A stretch of DNA of 29,012 nucleotides from Priapulus caudatus (taxonomy: Eukaryota > Priapulida > Priapulimorpha > Priapulimorphida > Priapulidae), in contig NW_014577384.1 of NCBI RefSeq assembly GCF_000485595.1, positions 654,078 through 683,089 of the forward strand. The letters run 5' to 3'. The translations under genes were made by a program, and so were the position numbers. Shown here one piece after another: positions 10,719 to 21,500 of this stretch. The first letter of the stretch is position 1. The number at the start of each line of letters is the position of its first letter. The notes beneath the pieces are model-generated. The model searched no databases, had not been told where the DNA came from, and saw nothing but the letters and a program-made list of their open reading frames with translations.

Positions 10719-13700
10719 TAGATCTATATATTATATATAGAGATATATATCGATATTATACACTCCTGATATTACAATATATACATGGAAAATCGTAATG
10801 AAATTCACACATTTATTTTTGCGTGCCGGCACGCTCATTGTGTCATTCCCGATTGCAGCTTTTTCCTCAATTCCAGTAAAGAATTTTGCGGTCGTCCTCT
10901 GATCCCAGCGGTGCCCACCCCCTATAATGAACATGACCCATGCGACTTTTAAACAATCCTGCACCCCCCCCCCCCGTACATCAATCAATATGCCGCCCCA
11001 GGCACGTATACACAGCCATGATGTGCTGACTGTCAGCGACCTTTGATAATATAAATTGATGATGCCGTGCGATAGCCGCCCTTCACAACCGCTAGAACCG
11101 TTTTTCATCAATGTTTGGATATATAACGTTAGGAACCAACATTTGATTAAAGTTTTAGACAATTATTTTTACTCGCCAACATGGGCGACTCAGCTTTAGC
11201 TTTTACTCGCCCGATATTATTTTCACTCGACATTGGCAAGCGGGCGAGTGCCAAGCTCGTTCGTATCAAACGATTCAGTAATTGTTTATTCACTTTAATA
11301 GTATATTGGAACGTGGAAACGTCAAAGAAAATTACCGGAAACTGGGACCAAAATATTCAATGGTCCGTCGGACCATTGACTTTGAAAATCAGATGGTCCT
11401 CCTGATTATTTGATGGCCCCGGACCATCGGACCATCGCTTATTTCGACCCCTGACAAAACATCAGATCATGATGAACTTTTATCGGTCAATATTCACCTG
11501 AGCAGACAGCTTGACTGGTTCTGATAAACTACTTGATATTGGGTTCAAGCTGCTTTCCAAGCTGCTAACGTATGATTTAGCAGTGTTCAGTCGCAGTCTA
11601 TAAAGATCGTGCTGAAACATTCTGTGCATCACTGAAATGGAGAAACAGTCGTAAAAAATACGTTGCTTTTTTGGAATGACTAACTCTAAAAACTATATTT
11701 CCATGATTGCACAGAAAAATGGCACGAAACAGGATTGTGCAGAAAGGAAGTGATAAGAGTGTGTAGAGCATGCTCAGAGAATTCTAGAAAATTACATCCA
11801 CAGAATTTTATCTACAGAATTAAATGAAGACCTAAATAATGGAACACCAAACCTACCAATATATACTATTTCACCATCTTCGAACGTTTCATGCTGTTTC
11901 AACGAACCGTTCAAACTTTCGTTTGTCACAGTCTCATGATCAGTTTTACACATATGAATCTTTCTGTTCAATCACCGTCTGCCACTCACCGACGGAACTT
12001 TCTCGCTCTCGCATTGTCTGGTCGACAAACAACTTGGTTTTCTTTGGAACATTGAGCTTCAGTGCTTGTGCAGGAGGTGGACCGGCTACCATTGCACCCT
12101 CTTCAAACTGTGCAGTTCTCTTCAAAATCTTTATCAGCAAACCACCACCTAAAAGTAAGTGAACATGCTTAAATGCAGTTTCTAAACAGCATATATATCA
12201 GGGGTAGAAATTAACTTTTCAACAAGGGAGTCCAACGGACTCCTTGCCCTCAAAAAGAGAGAGTCCGCAGCAAAATGAGTAATCTGAAGTTCCAAATTAA
12301 AGATTTGCTGAAAAAATACGGTAATTCCGCAAGGCCGTGCACTGGAACGAACTAGTTAGTATAGCAGAATTTCCAGGGAGTCACACGGACTCCTGCATAT
12401 GTCAAATCAGGGAGTATTTGACTCTGGCCTCGCGTTAATTTCGCACCCTGTATATGGTGCAATAAACAAATAAATAAATAAATATATATATATATATATA
12501 TATACAGTCCCACCTCCTTTATCCGGCCATCCGTTATCCGGAAGTCTCTATTAACCGGCCGTGATCTCACAGTGTATATTCTCCGTTTTCATTCATTTCC
12601 ACCTAAAAAATCTCGCTTAAAACTCGCTCAAAACATGCGCGATGTACCAACCGTACGTATGTTTGCGTGTGTGCACGCGCGCACGTGTGTGTGTGTGTTG
12701 TCCGCTCGTGTCCGCTATGCCTCCGGTAAAATTTCTGTTTTCTTTCATTTTATTTCCATTTCATATAAACCATAAAACACGACAGTTTGTTACAAATAAT
12801 CATAGCAACGAGTAAATACATTATCACATGCATAAACCCTACTGAACTGCATAGAAATGCTGGAGAGTTATGCTCAAACAATATCCGGCCAAATCCAATA
12901 TCCGGATGGGTGCCGGTCCCGACATGGCCGGATAAAGGAGGTCGGACTGTATAGTTATATATATATTGTAGCATATATATTATATAATTTATTATATATG
13001 TATAAAATTATGTATATCTATAGATACGTATAATTTATGAGCAAATGTAGCTAGAAGATTAGTTTAAGCACAAACTACTAGTTTAGCTAAACGAACTGAA
13101 TTGTTTGGTAGCACATTCTAATAGATATAAGAATAATTTTGGAGTACCTTTGTTTATCATTATCAGTGTGCTATCTTCCCTGCCATAGCGTCCAAATTTC
13201 ATTCCTGTTATGACACTGTCAGTCGTTATGACATTGACTAGATATTTGTCCTTGTACAAATGAACCTGTAACACAACAAATTCTTCGTCAAACTCCTGCT
13301 TACAAATGTTAATGTCAGTAACAAAGAGAACATAGAGTAACAAAAACTCATAAACTCACATAGTTATAATTGGTTCGCAGATTTCCTGATATTATACAGC
13401 TATGTTATCAACAAAGAAACGATTGATAACAACTGGAATATATAGACTGGTAGTAAATATTTTACAGTGATGTTAGATTTCAAGTTTAGGGATCTGGCTA
13501 AAATAAAAAATCTGAATGATAAGATAAGTTAGATTTTTTTAGGAAGTATCAAAGTAGGTATGTATTCTTGAGGTAGCGACATTGTAGCTTTATCTTGCTA
13601 TAAATTCACAACACATCGCGAGAATCCCTTTCTCCGGAATTAATGACTATATATTAAGACAGTGACGACCGCTATGCCGACTAGATAAATGACATCACCT

Positions 13701-16700
13701 GGCAGTTCGTTAGCGCAACCAGTACGGCCTTGAATCCGTGTCTCTGGTGGTCCATCAGTTCTATGGTGGTGATCGGTGCAGGGGTTTGCACAGTCCACAG
13801 CTTCTTTCCCTAATATCAGGAAACTTAGATGATGTATCCCATATCTCTATGGAGCCACAAAAAATGGCAACGTGTGCTTTTCCCAGCATGAGCTAACAGC
13901 ACACGCAAAAGTTTTTCACATGCACACCATGTACACTGCATGAATAAACACTTCTGCAGCAACAGCCCAAGATGGTTACACAACAAGCCTGCATTTTCTT
14001 TTGTTTAATGATTCACACAGTCTTTCTGGCCACCTTGGCATAATTTGCCGTTGTTATTTGTTTGTCGTTGAGTTGTCATAGTGGTTTTCCTGAACGGAAT
14101 TTGTGTGTGTGTGTGGTACCTTGGTGGTGTAACACCTCAGAGTTTGGTCCATGCATCCAACGACTACATTCTTGTTAATCCGTACCATACCCACCGGCTG
14201 AGTGTTCAGCTCTGCACTAGGTTTTACCACAGTTGTGTCCCTGCAATACGAAACAAATATGCAGAATAACAACATAGAAAGACAGTATAAGAACCTCAAA
14301 AGGGGGTTCTCTCGGGAACTGTATATTAAGCTCGAGGGCAAGTCCTTGGAAGGGGAAGATTCCCTTGTGGTCCCATACGTAACACACCATGTTTTCTTAA
14401 TTACATAATCATCCAAAAGACAAATAACATATAAATTCTTGTAGGTATTCGCCTTGCAGATGTCCAACATTGGATTAAAAGACAGTGAAATCTATGGCTA
14501 TCTTAATTGCTTTTCAGAGGGTTAAACTTTCTGAATGTCCCATACGTAACGTGCGCAAACCGTACCGCTTGGACTTGACCTAATCAGATCCAAATTAAAT
14601 AACACAGCCATTATTTGCTTTTAATGAGATGAGTATAAGAGAATTACCTTTTTACAGTGTACAGATTCCCATCCCTGCACGCAGCAATGATTCTGAATTC
14701 CACATCAAAAAGGCCAGAAACGCTCAGAAACACCGGGACACTAGGTATTTGCAGCTGCAACAATTTGCAAAGAACTTATGTTAGTATCTGGAATACACAG
14801 TATCACAGTGACTGATGCATTACTACGAATATCTAACGATGGAATATTTCCACTCCTATCTGGATAATATACCCCCACACACTGTCGCTCACATGATATA
14901 CTCAATTATATTTCTTATGTCACAATTCAATGATCGCTGGCAACTGCTAATGAGTCACAAGACACTCACAAGAAGATTACATCAGCAGTTCAATAAAAAA
15001 GATGGCAGACTAACGATCGATTTAGCTATACAGGCACCCATTTTTTCGCCACGACAGTTTAATAACGCAGATATCTTCCAATCTTCAACGAACCACTGCA
15101 AGTAACCGCACACCACCACAACAGCAGACCACCACACCACCACCACACACCACCACAAACACTTGTCGTCGGTAGCACTGCGAAATTCTTGCCCGGCCCC
15201 AATACACCGTGAATAGCCAGAGTCAGCGGGAGCGCGCGTGCGGTGGCCGCGTACCATGCTGAGCACGGTGAAGGCTTCGGGGTCGAGCACGTAGATCTCG
15301 CGATTCTCGCTGCCCAGCACGAGGCAGCTGACTGCGTCATCGTCGGCCATTGACTTGCGCAGCGTGTCGAGGCACGTGATCACCGTCTGTCGCTTCAGCG
15401 GCGAGTGCTTGTGCTGACTCACAAACTCCTCCACATCCCCGGGGGCCAGCATGAGAAACCTGTAGCGAATGGAGCGTGAGATGCTAGGTGAGAAGTTGTG
15501 GATGCGAGTGAGAGAAACCTATAGGGACGGCATCGGGAGCGTGAGATGCTATGTGACAAGTTGTAGATACAAGCATGAGATACCTGTACGTATGGCACCG
15601 GTACTGTGAGATGCTACTACCAATGGCAACACAAAGATTGCATGAAAATAGAAAATTTGTAAACCTACCGTTGCGTTCTGGTTGTTAACCCACTCTCTGT
15701 AACTTCACTTCTGTAAATACATTAAAATTATTGCATGATACTGGCCCTTGAAACTTATTTTAGCATGCTGTGGGATTAACTGCTTTAAAGATTCATCACT
15801 TATATTCCATAAAGAATGAAAATGCAACAGGAATAGCATGTGGCAACTAAAAATAGATATTGAGAATAATCATGAAATTTAAAACCATAAATTCAATCAT
15901 ACCTTACTGGTGAACAAAAAAACAAGTCCTTTTATGTATATAATTATTAATGTTTTACGATTTAATCACCGAATCCGTACCTTATTCCATCTAGTAGCTC
16001 CTTCACTGTTTTTATATCTATTTTATCCTGAAATATTTCATAGACAATATTAGCATCCTTATATAACCATTAGTCTATATTGTTAATGCTTTAAAGCCTT
16101 CCAAGTCCCCCACCCCAACTCAAATTGTTTTACGGGCATTGATGCCACCAAATGCCAAGGTAGAGGTAGGTACATATCTGACAAAGGTTCAGCTAATGAG
16201 GTGCACTTCACATAACTTCACATATTTGACAGCATGGCTATTCACAAGTGATTACCTCTCTCACTTGGTCCCAAATATCCTTTTCTGTAGCATTTACAGG
16301 CAGTGGGGGCAGAGTGAACTTGAAATATGGACGTATATTCTTGTAGATGTATATGTATGACCCTGATGCCACTGCAATTGCTGCATTAAAGATATCACGT
16401 TTAATAAAAAAAACATTGCTATCACATAAGGATGTTTTCACTGATATCTAACTCGAGGAATATTCCCTTATTAAATTAAAACATTGCAAGTCATAAATTA
16501 TTATAATTATACACAATTTCAATAGCTGGAAACCGTAATGGACACCATCATCCTCAACATATATTAATCGTTCATCCACACCTGGTGTCCGTGGTTCATC
16601 TGTATCCATGAGGAAAGTAACAACCCCGGTAGGTAGGTCAATGATCGTGTTTTCTGACATCAGACTCGTCCCTGCAGTTATCAGGGTTGGGCAATTAAAT

Positions 16701-17744
16701 TTGCATCATAGCTTTCAAGAGCACTAGTTCGTTGCACCACAATTCAAAGATGCAAGATCAGTACAACTTCTGTAAGCTGTAACTATCAGAAATACAAATG
16801 TCATAGAATGGTCTACAAGTAACTAATAAATATATAAAGGTCTATATATGTTTGTTAGATGCTTTTATGCTACACGATTATTTATTCCAATTAGGTACAC
16901 GTATTCAAGCAGAATTAAGCACTGTCTGGCTGAATAGCATAATAAATTCTCAAGTATTATACAGTACGTAAGTACTGACTACACTAGCTCTAGAACTACA
17001 GACCTTCGCTTCGCCGCATAAACTTCGCTACAGCCTTTCGCTCTGCCACACTCCGCCTGTGGCAGAGCGAAGGGCTATAGTTCTAGAGCTATGACTACAC
17101 ATACCTTTGTAAACTTTCAACTTCATATTATATGCTCCTGTTCCCAGATCAGCAATGACTAACTTATGTTCACCGTCCCCATGTAAGTCTGCCAGTGTCA
17201 TACACTGTGTGAATGAATACAAAGCCGCCAGTGGATCGCTGTGTGCATCCAACCATTTAGAGTCGCCATCGCTGTCAAAAAATATAATTTTAAGTACACA
17301 TTATCATATAACTTATATAAGCTACCACTAACTATCTAGGGGTGCAAATCCACTTTAGGTATCACGAAGTGATGCACAGATTTCTGTGTATCATCAACTT
17401 ATGCACAGACTTTCCGTATATCAAGAAATGATGCAAAAACCCTAACCCTAACCCTAACACACTTCGTGATACCTAAAGTTATACTTTATGACTTAGGGTT
17501 AGGGTTAAGATTTTTGCATCATTCCTTGATATACGGAAAGTCTGTGCATCAGTTGATGATACACAGAAATCTGTGCACCACTTCGTGATACCTAAAGTGC
17601 CTAAAGTAGATTTGCGCCCTATCTAGGTACTAGCTCTAGAACTATAGCCCGGCTTCGCTCCGCCGCAGGTTCATTCCTGCGGCAGAGCGAAGCCGGGCTA
17701 TAGTTATAGTTATACTTATAGAGCTAGTACCTAGATACAGACAT
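8750..17744 (-). CDS. BBS1: BBS1, BBSome subunit, complete 16-exon gene
   Basis: Encodes a subunit of the BBSome, the coat-like complex that ARL6/BBS3 recruits to membranes to move receptors in and out of cilia. Exons on the minus strand, high to low: 17744-17731, 17271-17105, 16671-16582, 16380-16256, 16027-15981, 15710-15669, 15459-15255, 14754-14648, 14240-14120, 13809-13699, 13265-13148, 12148-11990, 11631-11498, 9484-9350, 9133-9047, 8836-8750. All junctions are GT-AG and the phases join into 1749 nt (582 aa; human 593). Recognised segments include [11 protein letters not shown] and [18 protein letters not shown] at the N-terminus, KRQTVIT and AVSCLVLG in the propeller, FGRYGRED around residues 367-374, and [13 protein letters not shown]. 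The C-terminal region, with [10 protein letters not shown] and DKGISDQIK, matches the gamma-adaptin-ear part. M379 corresponds to human M390. Exon 1 (14 coding bases) is the least certain; the rest is strongly supported by family similarity recalled from memory. Confidence 0.95.
9889..11453. mobile_element. 1.56-kb non-autonomous DNA element filling BBS1 intron 13
   Basis: Terminal inverted repeats CAGGGGTAGAAATAAG (left) and CTTATTTCGACCCCTG (right) bound an element that occupies most of the intron between exons 14 and 13. Near its ends it carries GATGGTCC-type repeats in both orientations, and further in ACTCGCC/GGCGAGT motifs, also inverted. The palindromic element at 10627 is nested within it. 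A 143-codon minus-strand frame at 10731-11162 shows no recognisable domain. No clear target duplication was found, so the superfamily is uncertain (hAT-like termini). Confidence 0.65.
10627..10768. mobile_element. 142-bp CAGGAGT-family element with GATA/TA/GA core
   Basis: The arms CAGGAGTGTATAATAT and ATATTATACACTCCTG are the same subtype as the copy at 8506. Exact 7-bp repeats ATATTAC lie at 10620-10626 and 10769-10775. The centre is expanded simple sequence (GATA, TA and GA runs). It is nested inside the larger element at 9889-11453. Confidence 0.85.
12199..12450. mobile_element. 252-bp MITE with CAGGGGTAGAAATTAAC ends
   Basis: The left end CAGGGGTAGAAATTAAC pairs with the right end GTTAATTTCGCACCCTG. 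The interior holds local inverted repeats of GGAGTCC and GGACTCC. It lies in BBS1 intron 11. The flanks are TA-rich, so any target duplication is ambiguous. Confidence 0.65.
12505..12949. mobile_element. 445-bp pogo/Tigger-like MITE
   Basis: The left end CAGTCCCACCTCCTTTATCC and the right end GGATAAAGGAGGTCGGACTG are inverted copies, flanked by TA on both sides (12503-12504 and 12950-12951). Further TATCCGG motifs follow inside each end. CAGT termini with TCCGG motifs and TA target duplication are typical of pogo/Tigger elements in the Tc1-mariner group. The interior encodes no transposase. It sits in BBS1 intron 11. Confidence 0.8.
15451..15622. repeat. Three tandem copies of the BBS1 exon 7 acceptor region
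   Basis: On the plus strand GAGAAACCT at 15453 recurs as GAGAAACCT at 15512 and GAGATACCT at 15577, each followed by related sequence including GTGAGATGCTA. Spacings are 59 and 65 bp. The first copy spans the real 3' splice site of exon 7 (read on the minus strand as CTACAG|GTTTCTCATG). The others read TATAG|GTTTCTC and TACAG|GTATCTCATG. The intron therefore holds two extra acceptor-like copies. Confidence 0.7.
16985..17091. mobile_element. Hairpin MITE, family B copy 1, 9-bp target duplication
   Basis: Begins TAGCTCTAGAACTACAG and ends CTATAGTTCTAGAGCTA. An inner hairpin is formed by CTTTCGCTCTGCCACA and TGTGGCAGAGCGAAGG. The flanks TGACTACAC at 16976-16984 and 17092-17100 are exact 9-bp direct repeats. 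It lies in BBS1 intron 2, close to the donor of exon 2. Confidence 0.85.
17341..17618. mobile_element. 278-bp fold-back element in BBS1 intron 1, 9-bp target duplication
   Basis: Arms of about 105 bp run from GGTGCAAATC inward and are mirrored by GATTTGCGCC at the right end; I see only a few mismatches. The loop carries CCCTAA repeats at 17439-17457 and GGGTTA repeats at 17504-17517, plus a third partial copy of the arm motif CTTCGTGATACCTAAAG. The flanks CTATCTAGG at 17332-17340 and 17619-17627 are exact 9-bp direct repeats. This duplication length with long arms suggests a Mutator-like (MULE) non-autonomous element. The superfamily is inference. Confidence 0.85.
17620..17738. mobile_element. 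Hairpin element, family B copy 2, overlapping the BBS1 exon 1 donor
   Basis: The plus-strand left end TATCTAGGTACTAGCTCTA is mirrored by TAGAGCTAGTACCTAGATA at the right end. The inner hairpin CGGCTTCGCTC...GAGCGAAGCCG is the same type as the copy at 16985. Its right end overlaps the last coding bases of BBS1 exon 1: read on the minus strand, TATCTAG|GTACTAG is the splice donor. The boundary is based on the extent of the inverted repeat, not on a target duplication. Confidence 0.7.
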
Positions 17745-18578
<834 letters not shown>

Positions 18579-21500
18579 ATGATGAAGATGACCCAGATTG
18601 ATGTGGAAGAGGTTACTCCTCTTCCGTCATTAGTCCAAGATATGGAGCCAACTTCGTTTATTGTTCCGGCAGTCATACCAAGTGTTAGACTCAGTCTGTC
18701 TGCAGTTTACACGACACTGTACGCATTGTTGTTTGTCGCAGTGTTGACACAGTTATTTCTGATACTCTACTACAGACACAAGAGACTAAGCTACCAAAGT
18801 ATTTTTCTATTCCTGTGTTTAGTGTGGTCAGGACTGCGAACTACACTATTCTGTTTTTATTTTGAATCGAGCAATGTGATTTTGGCAAACAATTTGGGCA
18901 CATTCTGGTACTGGCTACTTTACTGCCTTCCAGTGTGCCTGCAATTCCTCACGCTATGCTTGTTGGTAGAGTTCTTCACACAGGTAAACAGGAAATTACT
19001 AGTAGTAGTACTACAAATAAAAGTTAATGTTATCATTTTTGGTTAAAAGGTACAAAATTGACGTGGTAATTACTTAGTTGAACGGTTGCAGGAACTGTTC
19101 TCACATCAGTTTCAGTAATGTTTGAGTGTCTCCAGATATATGGCTCTGAGTTCACCACACTGAAACCTGCGGACCTCACTGACCCCTGACCTAAGTTGAT
19201 GCGCTTTCCACAAATCAGAGCACGCCCTTCATCAGCAGACAGATATTAGACTGTTTGGTTCAAGGATAGAGAACATGGGTCCCAATAAAACCAATGTCAT
19301 TTACATCAATATAAATATAATATTATATCAATATAATATTAATAGGTTAGGGTTGTGGTTAGGGTTAGGATTAGGGATAGGGTTAGGGTTAGGTACATTG
19401 GTTTTATTGGGACCCATGTTCTCTATCCTTGGGCCGACTCTTTAGTTATTTTTTCTGGCATAAAAGTGGCAAAGAACCCGTATTGAGGTCGTGCAGCTGG
19501 CACAACATTCCACAATGTGCCAATGGGGACACCCCTCATTTCCTGGATGAAGCAGATTATTATTGCCTAAAAGTTTGAGCCCCACAAAAAAAGAAAGATT
19601 GGCCTCGACATTACAAGATGAAGTTATGCTACCAGATAGCTGCCTGCTCTGGTCTGAACTTTGTTTAGCGATGTCGTACCCAAACTTGGAATCTGCACAA
19701 TCTCGAGATTGTGTAGCGATTGTGCTGCCCAAACTGCAGATTCCCTAGTTTGGCTGACCAATCTCAAGATTTGGCAAACTGAAAACAGTCGGTGATTAAA
19801 CAACCGCTTATAGCGAATGTGTGGTGTGCGTGGTGCAAACTAGGAAGAGATTTATCTCATATTTATCCAATTATTTATTATAATCATTTAATATTTATAC
19901 AAAGGTGCCAAACACATTGAGGAAAGAAGGTATACGACCTTATAGTTATGATATAACATTTGAAATCCTAATAATCATATGTTTGTGTAAGCTCTGTTTA
20001 CCTCTGTTTGCCCAATCTCAAGATTGGTTGCCCAAACTGCGGATGCGCTGAAATTCCAAGTTTTTGCAAGATTCCATGTTTGGGCACAACAGCGATAGCA
20101 TAGCATACAAAGTTCTTCATATCTAGGTCATGTTATTATTTGCAGATGGTGTTCAGAGCTAAGGCACGATATGAGCCAAGTAAATACAAGTAGGTATCAC
20201 CTTCATGCCAAGTATATATGTATAGGTATATATGTCTAGGTTGGATACTCTCAAGGTTTTAGGAAAAAATGTTACCGATTTTTCATTTTCAACTTTATTC
20301 GATGGCTAAGACTATGTGCCACCTGTGTACGTGCTCATTTCTTCATATAACGGTACATGTGAACTGTCAGAGCGTTTTGCTTGTCCGCATACATGTGTAG
20401 TGAGCCGCGGCTGACGTCAGAAAAACGCTGATTTCTTCGTTCCAATTTCTGACTTAGTAGTCGATGTATAAATGGATATTTCTCTGTGATTACAACTCGG
20501 AATAATTTAATTTTACACTCGTTTTAATGGTAACATATTGCTGTAAAAAAGTGCGTCAGGGACTGTTATTAAGTGCCGAGTTATGTCTCTTTATTCGCAA
20601 AATTTTTTAATTCAAACGTGCGACTTGAATTTTAGGCAGTTTTTTTAATTTTTTTTGGTAAAAATAAAAATCCTGATGCACTATTTTGGTACATATTGTG
20701 CTTAACATGTGGCAAAAATTTTGTATTCTCACTTTTTCTGGTAATTGAGAAATATCCAAAATACCATTTTTACATACAAATTAAATTTTTTTTGTGGTAA
20801 CATAATTAGGTGCTGGAAATTTCATGTAAATTTTTTGCCTTGAGCATAGAGATATATCTCCTCTATAAATAAAACAAGTGATTGATTCGATTCATTTGTC
20901 AAGAAACGTTTAATCTTCATTAGAGCAATACCCGTGCAAAAGGTTGAGAGTATCCTTAAGTAAATATTGATTCAAGGTGATAGCTCTGATTAAATGCAAC
21001 TAACTAATGATTGACTCCTTATCATTGCTACACAAATAATTTCTTATGAAGTGTGAACAAATATAAAATAGTGAGAGTAGTAATCATAACAATAAATAAA
21101 TATGTTTATATTTTATAACATTGAGTTGTTGAGTGCAAGTGGCTTTTATGTTTTTATTGTCAGGAAACCATTTTACATCAGTCTGGTGGTGGCTATGCTT
21201 GTCTTCACCATCGTCAACATTGTGTGTGCGGTGGTCACGAAGACGTATCAGCAGGATATTCACCAGTCTGTTCCGATAGCCCTGTTCTACCTACGCGTGA
21301 TAGTGAACGATGGCTTGTTCATCACATACGGAGTGCTCTTGTCGATTTCCTTATACAAGCTCACTAAAACCGCATCGTCGAACCTGCTGCTAGAAGCAAG
21401 AGTAAGTTAAAAGTTAAAACAGGCCTGCTGGATGGATGGATTGGTTGACGGACAGATGGACAGACAGAAAGACAGATGAACAGACAGATAGATACATGGG

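Noticed and set aside
10731-11162. 143-residue frame inside the BBS1 intron 13 element as a transposase
   Set aside because: No catalytic or zinc-finger motif is visible, and it runs through the nested palindrome and the poly-C run.
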